From NCBI GenBank assembly GCA_937929945.1, contig CALFUK010000147.1, positions 1 to 51,656 of the forward strand: a stretch of 51,656 nucleotides of DNA, written 5' to 3'. This DNA is from an uncultured Saprospiraceae bacterium (GTDB lineage Bacteria > Bacteroidota > Bacteroidia > Chitinophagales > Saprospiraceae). The first letter of the stretch is position 1; each line of letters opens with the position of its first letter. The translations under genes and the position numbers were made by a program. Shown here one piece after another: positions 9,647 to 18,356 of this stretch. The notes under the pieces are model-generated. The model made no database searches. It saw only the letters and a list, made by a program, of their open reading frames with translations, and was not told the origin of the DNA.

Positions 9647-10288
9647 TCATTCGCAATCTTGGATTACCGCCATAAACACATTGCCTAAGGGAACACAAAA
9701 TCCTGGTAATAGGTCAATCATTTGGCCAGCCTGGTAGCTAAGGTCTTTATTACCAGGAATGGTCGCAGCTGACTCTATGCGGTTAGCAGCTTGGTAGGTG
9801 TGGTCTGATCCTTGATTCAGTGCATTTACTTCATTCGTGCTGATATTGAGCACAGATTGGCATTCCTTCACAGTCAAGTGAATATTAAAAGCTGCGGCAT
9901 CCCAGTTAGTATCCTCTACGATGACCCGAATGGAGCTTGATCCTGATTTGATCGGAGTGATGCGTAAGCTTACCTGATTACCCACTTTCGTGACAGCCAA
10001 GAATTCTGCTAGCTGAGGTACCACGGAGATATTACTGGATGTCGCCATCACCTCTAAGTCATCAGGCTGGTCTTCCAGATCTGCTATGGTAAAGGTGATG
10101 GGTATGCCTTGGCCTCCTTGAGATGGATAGCCTAGAAAGAGGCATAAGTCTGCGCCGAATGCGGTGATATCCTCCAGATTAACCACATTGTCATCAGAAA
10201 TGGCAATGCTGGGGTCTGTCTGAGTGTATCCGATGCTGACACTGATGACTACTATCAATATGGTGTAGTATAGTGCTCTAATTATCAC
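9647..10288 (-). CDS. Secreted protein with 3-coathanger-stack-like C-terminus (copy A)
   Basis: 213 residues starting at a GTG (10288), with a signal peptide (MIIRALYYTILIVVISVSIGYTQ). The middle (about 30-150) reads as an Ig-like or cadherin-like beta sandwich, with alternating hydrophobic strands and a closing INIHLTVKEC-like end. The last 60 residues have the pattern seen in Bacteroidota 3-coathanger-stack domains: a YQAANRIES repeat start, a strand ending SYQAGQMIDLLPGF, and a final VFMAVIQDCE. Its start overlaps the upstream paralogue's stop by 11 bases, so the two are translationally coupled. Function unknown; exported, surface or periplasmic location inferred. It sits just upstream of the sensor operon and could be its ligand-binding partner or simply a neighbour. 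Confidence 0.8.
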   Translation of the reverse strand: MIIRALYYTILIVVISVSIGYTQTDPSIAISDDNVVNLEDITAFGADLCLFLGYPSQGGQGIPITFTIADLEDQPDDLEVMATSSNISVVPQLAEFLAVTKVGNQVSLRITPIKSGSSSIRVIVEDTNWDAAAFNIHLTVKECQSVLNISTNEVNALNQGSDHTYQAANRIESAATIPGNKDLSYQAGQMIDLLPGFCVPLGNVFMAVIQDCE

Positions 10289-10973
10289 AAGCTTTGATTT
10301 CAGCTAAAAATAAGCCTCTGCGGACCACTTCAAATCCAGGGTTGAGTTCGATGCATCTGCCTGCATTAAAGACGATATCGTCATTAGCACGTACGATGGG
10401 CCCATTGGTACTATTCGCTGGCGTACCTGAAGTGCTGATGCGGCGATTCACCTGGTATACATTATTAGGTGGAGTCACCACATCAACACGAGATTGGTTT
10501 ATGGTAAGGTTGTTTCTGCAGTCTTTCACTGTCAGGTCGATGTAGTAGTTAGCTGTATTTTTATCCTTGTCTTTGACAGAGATCACGATATCGGTCACTC
10601 CAGTGGAGAAAGGATTAATCATGATGTTAATCGTCGCTTGATTCGGGTTGGTAGGGGATACAGTATAGGTGATCTTCAAGAATTCTACGAGAACAGGCAC
10701 GACATTCGTATTACTCGATGTGGCTGTTGCTGAGACCATATTGGCTGGCGTATCTGTATCAGTCATTGTAAATGAGATACCTTGAGAAGTAGCTAATTGT
10801 GATGGATCTCCTCGGAAAATGCAGAGATCTGCTCCCCAAGCATCAGCATTGGTAATAGAACTATGGGAAGAGTTTAATTTGATGACGGGCGATGCGGTCA
10901 TTGATGTCCCTTGGCTTTGTGTCTGGGACGAAATGGTCAAGCACAAGCATAGGATCAAAATCAGGTCGTTCAT
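10278..10973 (-). CDS. Secreted protein with 3-coathanger-stack-like C-terminus (copy B)
   Basis: 231 residues from the ATG at 10973, chosen because MNDLILILCLCLTISSQTQS is a clean signal peptide; a start 24 bases earlier only adds charged residues before it. It is a paralogue of the gene that follows. Both share GADLC(I/L)F near the N-terminus, a strand-rich middle with ATSSN.(N/S)VVP, a LTVKDCR/LTVKECQ segment and a C-terminal block (INPGF-type motif LNPGFEV, then FLAEIKAC). The two proteins are clearly homologous but diverged, so the duplication is not recent. No enzyme motif is visible. First gene of the pair, facing away from the GT-C gene at 11240 across a 266-base gap that should hold both promoters. 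Confidence 0.8.
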   Translation of the reverse strand: MNDLILILCLCLTISSQTQSQGTSMTASPVIKLNSSHSSITNADAWGADLCIFRGDPSQLATSQGISFTMTDTDTPANMVSATATSSNTNVVPVLVEFLKITYTVSPTNPNQATINIMINPFSTGVTDIVISVKDKDKNTANYYIDLTVKDCRNNLTINQSRVDVVTPPNNVYQVNRRISTSGTPANSTNGPIVRANDDIVFNAGRCIELNPGFEVVRRGLFLAEIKACDN

Positions 10974-11239
10974 GGGTCTGGTTTTATTTAGTAACAATGT
11001 AGTATTTTGCCCTTACTTCACAAATTAAATTGCCAATAAAGTACTGTAATGTCTTGATTGTCAATATATTATAATCATTTGTATGTGTTTACTAACCATG
11101 CCTACCAGTATAACAATGACGAATGTATACTCAAGAGAAAAGGCGTATGTATGGTAGAGGCGAGCGGCTCGTTTGCAAAAGCCCTTCACTCTTTCGCTAT
11201 TCATGCGGTGTACAAATCTTTGGTTAATTTTGGCAGCCT

Positions 11240-13054
11240 ATGCCAAGCCTCAGCACACATAAAAAGTCTCTATTCACCTTGGTGCTCATATCAGCGTTTA
11301 TGCTCACGGTGGCTTTCTGCTATTACCCGAAGTGGACGAAGAGTGGGACGGAAGCGACCATCAGCTGGGATGTCTCAGGTTATTATATGTATTTACCGGC
11401 TGTATTCATTTACCACGATCTCAGGGAATGTTCATTCCACGATGAGATACTACGTGAGTACGGTCCGACACCAGATTTCCAGCAGGCCTTTCGGCATCAT
11501 TCTGGTCACTATGTCATGAAGTATCCCTGTGGTCAGGCCCTTCAGTTTTTGCCCTTGTTTGCCATGGCACATTTATACGCTATTTCCTCTGATCACTATG
11601 CAGCTGATGGTTTTTCTAGACCCTATCAACTAAGCGTCGCGCTGACCAGTCTGATCTTTATGCTGATCGGGATGTGGTATCTCAGATTGATTCTCATAGT
11701 GTACTTTAGCGACACTGTTACCTCTTGGACTTTAGTCGGTATAGCACTGGGATCTAACTATTTTGACTACTCCGTGATCACAGGGTCTATGACGCACAAT
11801 CATCTTTTCGCCTGGTATGCCATCCTCATATATCTGACGATCCAATTTTATAAGTCGCCGAATATACTTCGAGCATTGCTGATTGGGACTGTGATTGGCA
11901 TCGCATCTTTGACCAGACCCACAGAGACTATCTCTTGCCTGATACCGCTTTGCTGGGGTATGGCTTTAAGTAAAAAGGGAGTATTAGATCGTTTGGCATT
12001 TGCCAAAAGCCACTGGACCCAATTACTATCAGCGGTGATCATCTGCCTGCTGATCGGCTGCATACAGCTGGTCTATTGGAAGTACGCTACAGGAGACTGG
12101 ATCGTATATAGCTATGAAGAGCAGGGATTTAGCTGGCTGAAGCCACACCTATGGGATGGTCTATTCAGTTATCGCAGCGGCTGGCTGGTCTATTCTCCAC
12201 TGATGGCACTGAGCGTCATTGGGCTCTACGTTGTCCTACGGGCTAAGGCAGCCTACACTACAGCCGTCTTACTCTTTTCGGGGCTCTTTATTTATATTGC
12301 CTTTGCTTGGGATATCTGGTGGTACGGTGGAGCCTTAGGCCAGCGCGCTATGGTGCAGGCTTATCCTGTCTTGGCATTTCCCTTTGCTGCCTGTGTGGAG
12401 AGACTGCATAGAGGGAGATGGGGCTACTATCTTTCCTTGCTGTTATTTATTGGGGGAATCTACATTAATCTATGGTTTACCCATCAGGCCCATCTGGGGG
12501 GCATGCTGAAGGCTGGGCATATGACCAAGGCCTACTTTTGGAAAACCTTAGGTCGCTACCAGCAAGACCCTCAGGCCATCAAACTCTTGGACACCACGGA
12601 CGAATTCACGGGCGAGCGGCAGCAGGTGGAGCTGATTTATGAGCTGGATTTCGATGACACCCAGAGGATAATAGCTCAGGATGGTACGACATCCGAGGAG
12701 GGTGTATTACGACTCGATGCCGATACCCAGTATTCACCTAAATGGAAGGTGGGCCTCTCGCCCTCGAATCAGAGCTGGATCAGGGCCTCGGTGGATGCAT
12801 CTCAAAAGGATCAAGAAGGCGATATATGGCGTATGACCCAATTCATCATCAGCTTCTTGAAAGATGGTGAAGAACAGAAGACGAGGATGATCAGACTCCA
12901 GCGGCTGATGCACGGCCCAGACCTTACCACAGTATTTTTTGATACGGAGATTCCCGATGATGGTGCAGATCAGTTAATTATTTACTTTTGGAATTCTAAC
13001 AGTACAAAATCTATCGCATTGGACAATCTGAGAATCGAGGCTTTTCATGACTAA
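11240..13054 (+). CDS. GT-C-like multi-pass membrane glycosyltransferase (predicted)
   Basis: 604 residues with about ten hydrophobic segments up to residue 420, then a soluble C-terminal region (about 435-604) that looks like a beta sandwich. After the first membrane helix there is an acidic/aromatic loop (SWDVSGYYMYLPAVFIY) where GT-C enzymes carry their catalytic acid, so I infer a polyprenyl-phosphate-sugar-using transferase. The specific family cannot be named. The stop overlaps the start of the GT2 gene by 8 bases, so the two are co-translated. The GT2 enzyme probably makes the lipid-linked sugar and this protein uses it on the periplasmic side. Acceptor unknown. Confidence 0.75.
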   Translation: MPSLSTHKKSLFTLVLISAFMLTVAFCYYPKWTKSGTEATISWDVSGYYMYLPAVFIYHDLRECSFHDEILREYGPTPDFQQAFRHHSGHYVMKYPCGQALQFLPLFAMAHLYAISSDHYAADGFSRPYQLSVALTSLIFMLIGMWYLRLILIVYFSDTVTSWTLVGIALGSNYFDYSVITGSMTHNHLFAWYAILIYLTIQFYKSPNILRALLIGTVIGIASLTRPTETISCLIPLCWGMALSKKGVLDRLAFAKSHWTQLLSAVIICLLIGCIQLVYWKYATGDWIVYSYEEQGFSWLKPHLWDGLFSYRSGWLVYSPLMALSVIGLYVVLRAKAAYTTAVLLFSGLFIYIAFAWDIWWYGGALGQRAMVQAYPVLAFPFAACVERLHRGRWGYYLSLLLFIGGIYINLWFTHQAHLGGMLKAGHMTKAYFWKTLGRYQQDPQAIKLLDTTDEFTGERQQVELIYELDFDDTQRIIAQDGTTSEEGVLRLDADTQYSPKWKVGLSPSNQSWIRASVDASQKDQEGDIWRMTQFIISFLKDGEEQKTRMIRLQRLMHGPDLTTVFFDTEIPDDGADQLIIYFWNSNSTKSIALDNLRIEAFHD

Positions 13055-13760
13055 GTTATCCATCATTATCCCAGCTTATAATGAGGAAGCGACGATTCAG
13101 GCTTTGCTTCAGAAAGTATTTGCCGTAGATCTCATCGGTGGCTTGACTAAAGAGGTCGTGATCATTAATGATGCATCGCAGGACAAGACCTTAGAGATCG
13201 CAGAGGCATTTGCCTCAGCACATCCAGGCTATGACATCAGCATACTTTCTCAATCTATAAATCAGGGTAAAGGTGCTGCCTTACAGAGAGGCTTTTCAGA
13301 ATCGACGGGTGACTATGTCATCATCCAAGATGCAGACTTAGAATATGATCCAGAGGAGATGAATATACTGCTGGGGCCCATAGTAGATGGCGTGGCTGAT
13401 GTCGTATATGGATCGAGATTCATGGGGAGTGGTCCGCACAGAGTCTTGTTCTACCGACACTACTTAGGTAATAAATTTTTGACCTTCTTGTCTAATCTCT
13501 TCACCAATATCAATCTGACAGACATGGAGACATGCTACAAGATGATGGCTCGCCATGTCGTCGATCAGATTCAACTGAAAGAGAAGCGCTTTGGTATAGA
13601 GCCAGAGATGACGGCTAAAATATCTAAGATCAAGGGTGTCAGAATCTACGAGGTCGGTATCTCTTATTTTGGCAGGACTTACGAAGAAGGCAAAAAGATA
13701 GGTTGGAAGGATGGTGTCAGAGCGATCTACTGCATACTGAAGTACAATCTTTTTTCATGA
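13047..13760 (+). CDS. Family 2 glycosyltransferase, polyprenyl-phosphate mannosyl/glucosyl type
   Basis: 237 residues, the usual length for DPM1-like enzymes without membrane tail. It starts with the GT2 hallmark LSIIIPAYNEEATI, has the nucleotide-binding segment VVIINDASQDKTLEIA, a DAD motif in VIIQDADLEYDPEE (metal and donor binding) and the later YGSRFMG and DMETCYKMM segments typical of dolichol-phosphate-mannose synthase relatives. Expected reaction: transfer of a hexose from a nucleotide sugar to undecaprenyl phosphate at the inner face of the membrane. It overlaps the preceding GT-C-like gene by 8 bases. Which sugar is used cannot be read from the sequence. Confidence 0.9.
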   Translation: MTKLSIIIPAYNEEATIQALLQKVFAVDLIGGLTKEVVIINDASQDKTLEIAEAFASAHPGYDISILSQSINQGKGAALQRGFSESTGDYVIIQDADLEYDPEEMNILLGPIVDGVADVVYGSRFMGSGPHRVLFYRHYLGNKFLTFLSNLFTNINLTDMETCYKMMARHVVDQIQLKEKRFGIEPEMTAKISKIKGVRIYEVGISYFGRTYEEGKKIGWKDGVRAIYCILKYNLFS

Positions 13761-13791
13761 GTCGCTCAAGTTACATATTGCCAGGTTACGC

Positions 13792-15231
13792 TTATTTTTT
13801 CTTCCAGAGGACGGCGTCAGTAGCTGACCTGTTTATCATATCATAGGACTTCTCCAATCGTGGTATTGCACCAGCTGTACTGATGAAGTAGTCATAGACC
13901 GTCTCAGTATCGAGTTCTTTCTGGTATGGCTGTAGCTGTAGCTCACTCCACTCATTGGTGATGATATAATAGCTCAGCGTCGGGTGGAAGAGCCAATCGG
14001 TGCCGATGCTTGCAGGCTGATTTTTACTGTCTGATCGGATGTCAGTGACGAATGTTTTGGTGTGCGAATCATACCACCACTCTCTGGTGTGATCCAGCTG
14101 TAATGTATTAATCATATGCAATGAACAAGTCAATAAGACAACGATGCCTATGCCGCGAGCTAAGGCGTTGTCTCGAATCAGCTCAGCACCTGATGCCAAA
14201 AGTCCTGCTGCTATCGGTATGATAAAAAGACTTTTTCGATTGATGGGATATTCGCTTCCGAGTAAGGTATGAGCCAGTAGTAAACTGATGATCAGTAAAG
14301 AGAATACAATCATAAAGAATAACTGGGTGCCGCTAGAATGATCTTCACTGGACCGTCGAAACCTAATCAGCAGTGTGATGATGGTAATTGCTATACTGAT
14401 GAGGATGGCGATCGCAAAGATGGAGAAAGTCGATTCGCCTAGATAGGCTTTACCCATCAATGTGTCTTGTGTCAAGGTGGACCAAGAGGAATATAGATTC
14501 TGGTTCCCGTAGGCTAATTCTCCATTCTGCGAGAGTGCCTTGATGGGAGTGTACAGCATCAGTGAAGAAAGAGCCAGAAAGCCTATGGTACTCATGATAG
14601 TGGGTACAGATGCACTGAGTCCGCGTCGATATATTGCCAATACGACAGCAGTGATGGCAAAGCAAGGGATAAGTATCGCATGAGATAAGATAGCAGCACT
14701 GGAGAGCAAGAGTAGGGTATAGCACAGTGCGAGCCGAGCTAAGCTATAGTGGCTCAGGTAATGGCCTGCAGCCAGCAGGCTTGCGCTCAGTAGTGCCAGT
14801 GACAGTCCGTATCCTCGACATAGACTGAAGAAATCAAAGACGTAGGGATTTAGCAGGGTAAATGACAAGAAGATGATCTGAGCTCCAATGGCTTTGAATG
14901 CCATCCGACTCAAGAGGATGCAGCTGCTGCTGTACAGAATCCAAGACAGGACATTAGGTAGCCTGATGCTGAAGTCGCTGAATCCGAAGAGCCGCTCCGA
15001 GAGTTGAAAAAGGAACGTATTGAGCAGATGATTGTTAGCAGAGGTCCAGACAGATGTGTCGTAGAAAAAAGGCAGCACTGACTGATCGTACCAGAATAAA
15101 TAGGTCCCACTCTCATCGTGTGTCATAGACATATGCATGGCTCTGTAGATGCAGATGCAAAATAGCATGAATGCAATGCCGCTGAACAAATACGCTACTG
15201 AGTTCTTTTTTTGCATTTGAATGCTTATCAA
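13792..15231 (-). CDS. GT39-like membrane glycosyltransferase (predicted)
   Basis: 479 residues with roughly ten to eleven membrane helices. Right after the first helix comes MSMTHDESGTYLFWYD, the acidic loop expected of GT39/ArnT-like GT-C enzymes, and a further periplasmic stretch SANNHLLNTFLFQLSERLFG resembles the conserved H-P/N-L loop of that family. A soluble tail follows the last helix (about 400-479). It converges on the GT2 gene, so it is a separate transcription unit, but it adds a second candidate transferase to the same locus. Predicted to glycosylate lipid or protein outside the inner membrane; substrate unknown. Confidence 0.75.
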   Translation of the reverse strand: MISIQMQKKNSVAYLFSGIAFMLFCICIYRAMHMSMTHDESGTYLFWYDQSVLPFFYDTSVWTSANNHLLNTFLFQLSERLFGFSDFSIRLPNVLSWILYSSSCILLSRMAFKAIGAQIIFLSFTLLNPYVFDFFSLCRGYGLSLALLSASLLAAGHYLSHYSLARLALCYTLLLLSSAAILSHAILIPCFAITAVVLAIYRRGLSASVPTIMSTIGFLALSSLMLYTPIKALSQNGELAYGNQNLYSSWSTLTQDTLMGKAYLGESTFSIFAIAILISIAITIITLLIRFRRSSEDHSSGTQLFFMIVFSLLIISLLLAHTLLGSEYPINRKSLFIIPIAAGLLASGAELIRDNALARGIGIVVLLTCSLHMINTLQLDHTREWWYDSHTKTFVTDIRSDSKNQPASIGTDWLFHPTLSYYIITNEWSELQLQPYQKELDTETVYDYFISTAGAIPRLEKSYDMINRSATDAVLWKKK

Positions 15232-15420
15232 GAGAATGTGTTACGATCGGTATTAATCATCCAAGTATCGGGAAGATTTACCTAAGTTTTCCTAAGATTA
15301 CCGAATTAATGCATCGAGGCAATGGGAATGTTTGATCTTATCTTAACGTATAAATAACTTGATATGATTTCTCATTCTGATCATGAGCTTGTACTTTAAG
15401 GGCACTTATAAGCAGTAAAT

Positions 15421-16629
15421 ATGTATAAATACATCGTAATCTTATTCTCCATTCTCTCGGCTGTCAGTCTCATTGCGCAAGATAAAGAAATACAGTACAG
15501 GACAGATTTTATCCAAGCCTTTGACCAAGCTTTGAAGGAGCGGAAGAACGTGTTCATTTATTTCTATGTAGAATCATGTGACGCCTGCGACTATTTAGAT
15601 GATGAAATGTATAATCGATCTATCGCTAAGCTGTACAATAGTTCTTTCTTAAATTATAAGGTAGATGCAGAAAGTACGGGTAAAAAGATAGCTGAGTATC
15701 TTGGAATATACACCTATCCCACCTTAATGTATTTTGACCAGTACGGAGACCCTATCTATCGATCGAAAGGCTACAAAGAGGGTGAAGATATTTTTGCCAT
15801 CGGTAAGCTGGCGAGACAGTCCAATCGTGATATCAATCGGACGATGAAGAATAAGTTTAAGGAAAACCCTTCTGACTTAGATCATCTCTTAGAGTACGTG
15901 GAATATTTATCCTTACAGGGAAAAAATAAAAAGTCTGAGAAATACTTAAAAGAGTATCTGCTGCAGCGTAGCGAAGTCGAAGAGGCAGTATGGATGAATG
16001 CAGTATTGGACTACGCGAGTGACTTCGAGTCCTTTGCATATGAGGTATTAGTCGCTGACAAGGAAAAGTTCATTCCTAACTATGGTAAGAAGATAGTCGA
16101 TGAGGCCATTATGTATTCCATTTCAAACCACATTCAGGGGAATAGCTACTCCACTAAAGCTCTGAAGTTCAGATCTACATTCAATGAAGAACTGATAAAG
16201 GCAGGCTACGATCCATACAGCCCAGAGGCAATCGTATTTCTGTCTTCTCTGTTTTATGATCAGCAATTTGCGAGCTATTATGATGCTTCCAGCATAGCAG
16301 AGCTGAAACTGGAATATGGTAAGAGAATGGTCAAACTCAAAGAGACAAACGTGCCTCATGATCTGATGCTATCCATAGGCGTCCATTTAGTCACTAAGTC
16401 GAGAGATACTGTGGTGCTAAAAAACCTGTATGGCAGACTGGAGAAAAATTTTCAAGATAAGCCACACTACGATTTATTAGACCTGCAGTCCGTGGTGCTC
16501 TATCTCCTAGATGATAAGGATGCCTCGGTCATGAAGATCAGGGAGGCCAGAGATCTAGCTATAGAGCAGAATAATCTTAAATTCAGACCAAGCATCAACC
16601 AGTTTAGAAAACTGGGCATCATCGATTAA
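15421..16629 (+). CDS. Secreted thioredoxin-like protein with helical C-terminal half
   Basis: 402 residues. A signal peptide (MYKYIVILFSILSAVSLIAQ) leads into a thioredoxin fold (about 25-130) with a CDAC active site (Cys53, Cys56) and the cis-proline at Pro100 in YTYPTLMYF. The C-terminal 270 residues are helical, with repeat-like segments (ENPSDLDHLLEYVEYLSLQG, then KNKKSEKYLKEYL) that suggest TPR-type repeats. Thioredoxin-like plus helical-repeat proteins of this kind occur in Bacteroidota and are thought to act in periplasmic redox or protein maturation; the specific client is not known. The CxxC and cis-Pro are intact, so redox activity is plausible. Divergent from the GT39-like gene with 189 bases between. 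Confidence 0.85.
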   Translation: MYKYIVILFSILSAVSLIAQDKEIQYRTDFIQAFDQALKERKNVFIYFYVESCDACDYLDDEMYNRSIAKLYNSSFLNYKVDAESTGKKIAEYLGIYTYPTLMYFDQYGDPIYRSKGYKEGEDIFAIGKLARQSNRDINRTMKNKFKENPSDLDHLLEYVEYLSLQGKNKKSEKYLKEYLLQRSEVEEAVWMNAVLDYASDFESFAYEVLVADKEKFIPNYGKKIVDEAIMYSISNHIQGNSYSTKALKFRSTFNEELIKAGYDPYSPEAIVFLSSLFYDQQFASYYDASSIAELKLEYGKRMVKLKETNVPHDLMLSIGVHLVTKSRDTVVLKNLYGRLEKNFQDKPHYDLLDLQSVVLYLLDDKDASVMKIREARDLAIEQNNLKFRPSINQFRKLGIID

Positions 16630-16711
16630 AATTCACTGGAATAGAGATGAGGCTAGTCAGGCTGCTCTTGACTCCTTTTGACTGAGCTATGGTCGGTATG
16701 AGTCTTACGTC

Positions 16712-17176
16712 TTACCCGATCGATTTTCTCAATGCTAAGCAGTATCCATAATGATGTGCCTCATGCATGTTATTGAAGCTGATGGCTTCCTCTATGCTAT
16801 TCAGAGAGACTCCATAGCTCGTTGGGTATGGATTATACTCAATGAAGAGTCCAGACTCATAATCACTGTGTAGCTGCTGGCTGCTCTCACCAGCATATTG
16901 TTTCATCCAGCTATATTCGTCTTGACTGATCATTGCCTCTGGAGCGGAGCCGATTTTGTATTTTGAAATGAGCTCGCTGTCTAGGTGCATTTTCTGTCCC
17001 GATAGTTTATAGCAGAGCAGCTGCTGCGTGATCAGGATATGGCCCAGGTTCCATAGCAGGTTATTATTGTAGCCTGGTGGGATTAAGTTCAGTTGTTCGA
17101 TGGAGTAGCCAGACATCAGCTTGATGATGTTTTGTCTGGTCTGATTCATGATAGAAATTTCTCGATTGATATCCAT
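16712..17176 (-). CDS. DinB-family protein
   Basis: 154 residues with the four-helix pattern of the DinB/YfiT superfamily. Helix one carries NQTRQNIIKLMSGYSIEQL, followed by LLWNLGHILITQQLL with the first metal-ligand histidine, and the C-terminal helix has MHEAHHYGYCLALRKSIG with the other two. Family members bind a metal through three histidines and often act as thiol-dependent transferases, but most are uncharacterised. It lies 28 bases downstream of the quinone-reductase-like gene on the same strand, so the two are probably co-transcribed. Confidence 0.85.
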   Translation of the reverse strand: MDINREISIMNQTRQNIIKLMSGYSIEQLNLIPPGYNNNLLWNLGHILITQQLLCYKLSGQKMHLDSELISKYKIGSAPEAMISQDEYSWMKQYAGESSQQLHSDYESGLFIEYNPYPTSYGVSLNSIEEAISFNNMHEAHHYGYCLALRKSIG

Positions 17177-17204
17177 TGTATTTGAATTTATTTTATGTAG
17201 TGTT

Positions 17205-18230
17205 TTACCATTCGCATACCACTTTACCCATGGATTGCCTTGATTCTATATAGTGGTGTGCATCAGCTATCTGATTAGCTGCGAATGTCTTACCGACTAA
17301 GGGCTTGATCACGCCTTGCTCCCATAGGGAGACGACTTCATCTAAGCAGTGCTTGAAGATATGAGGGCGATGATCTGCGACTCTCATCATGTTCACACCG
17401 ATGATCCCTTTCGAGGCCATCACTAGCTGTATCGGTGAGAAGATGCCGAAGCCCGTCGCAAGTGCGAGAGTGGTGATAAGGCTGGATTTACCATTTTTTA
17501 GTTGGCTGGCCGCTCCGATAAAGATAATCTTTCCAGTGGGTGTCAGCAGCCTATACGCCTTCTTAAAGGTCTTACCTCCGATGCTGTCAAAGACGAAGTC
17601 CACACCTGAGTAATCACTTAATTCTTTCTGCACCTCTTGTACGAAGTCCATCTGGGTGTAGTCGATGGGATAATCCACTCCGAGTTCCTTTAGGTAGGAC
17701 TGCTTAGCAGAGGAGGCTGTACCGAAGACGATACATCCTTTATCCTTAGCGATCTGTACCATGATGGATCCTACACCGCCTGCAGCTGCCTGGATCAAGA
17801 CTCGGTCTCCCGCGCGTAGGGTAGCGCATTCTTCCATGCAGTAGTAAGCAGTGCAGGCCTGAGTCGCCAGCGCAGTAGCTGTACCATAGTCCAGACTATC
17901 AGCTATGGGGCTGACCCCTTCTTGCATCGTACAGGCATATTCTGCATAGCCACCAAACTTAGTGAGCGCTGTAACCCGCTGCCCTGGCTCATAATTCTTC
18001 ACTCCAGATCCGACGCTGTGCACCGTGCCAGCCACATCGTAGCCCAGTATAGAGGGTAGTGGTGGCGCTTCTTGGTATATACCTTGGCGTGCGAGGACGT
18101 CAGCGAAGTTGATGCCGAAGCTATTCACTTTTATGCATACTTCATTTTCACTTGGAGTCGGGATATCTACCTCTTTTATCTCAAAGCTTTTCGAAGCATG
18201 TCCGGTCTTAGTGAGGTGGATGGCTTTCAT
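17205..18230 (-). CDS. Medium-chain dehydrogenase/reductase, NADPH:quinone reductase type
   Basis: 341 residues, full length for the zinc-independent quinone oxidoreductase branch of the MDR superfamily. It has the N-terminal GroES-like domain (INFADVLARQGIYQ, then GYDVAGTVHSVGSGV), the nucleotide-binding motif AAAGGVGSIMVQIAK with the preceding VLIQ strand, and the C-terminal VVCEW. No cluster of four structural-zinc cysteines is seen. Expected to reduce an alpha,beta-unsaturated carbonyl or quinone with NADPH in the cytoplasm; substrate unknown. Divergent from the Gfo/Idh/MocA gene with 126 bases between, so a shared control region is likely. Confidence 0.88.
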   Translation of the reverse strand: MKAIHLTKTGHASKSFEIKEVDIPTPSENEVCIKVNSFGINFADVLARQGIYQEAPPLPSILGYDVAGTVHSVGSGVKNYEPGQRVTALTKFGGYAEYACTMQEGVSPIADSLDYGTATALATQACTAYYCMEECATLRAGDRVLIQAAAGGVGSIMVQIAKDKGCIVFGTASSAKQSYLKELGVDYPIDYTQMDFVQEVQKELSDYSGVDFVFDSIGGKTFKKAYRLLTPTGKIIFIGAASQLKNGKSSLITTLALATGFGIFSPIQLVMASKGIIGVNMMRVADHRPHIFKHCLDEVVSLWEQGVIKPLVGKTFAANQIADAHHYIESRQSMGKVVCEW

Positions 18231-18356
18231 TATTTTTTAATTTCTCAGTTAGCAGATTGAAGATGGATATTATATTATTAAATTGATACTCTGAAGGTAA
18301 AAATTAGTGTTAGACTTACAGTACGACAGATCGGACTATATAAATAGAAATCATAT

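Noticed and set aside
11225-11232. TAATTTTG resembling the Bacteroidota -7 promoter box
   Set aside because: Ends only 7 bases before the ATG of the GT-C-like gene and no -33 partner is visible.
11058-11519. Plus-strand open frame of 153 codons
   Set aside because: Overlaps the start of the GT-C-like gene out of frame and has no domain features.
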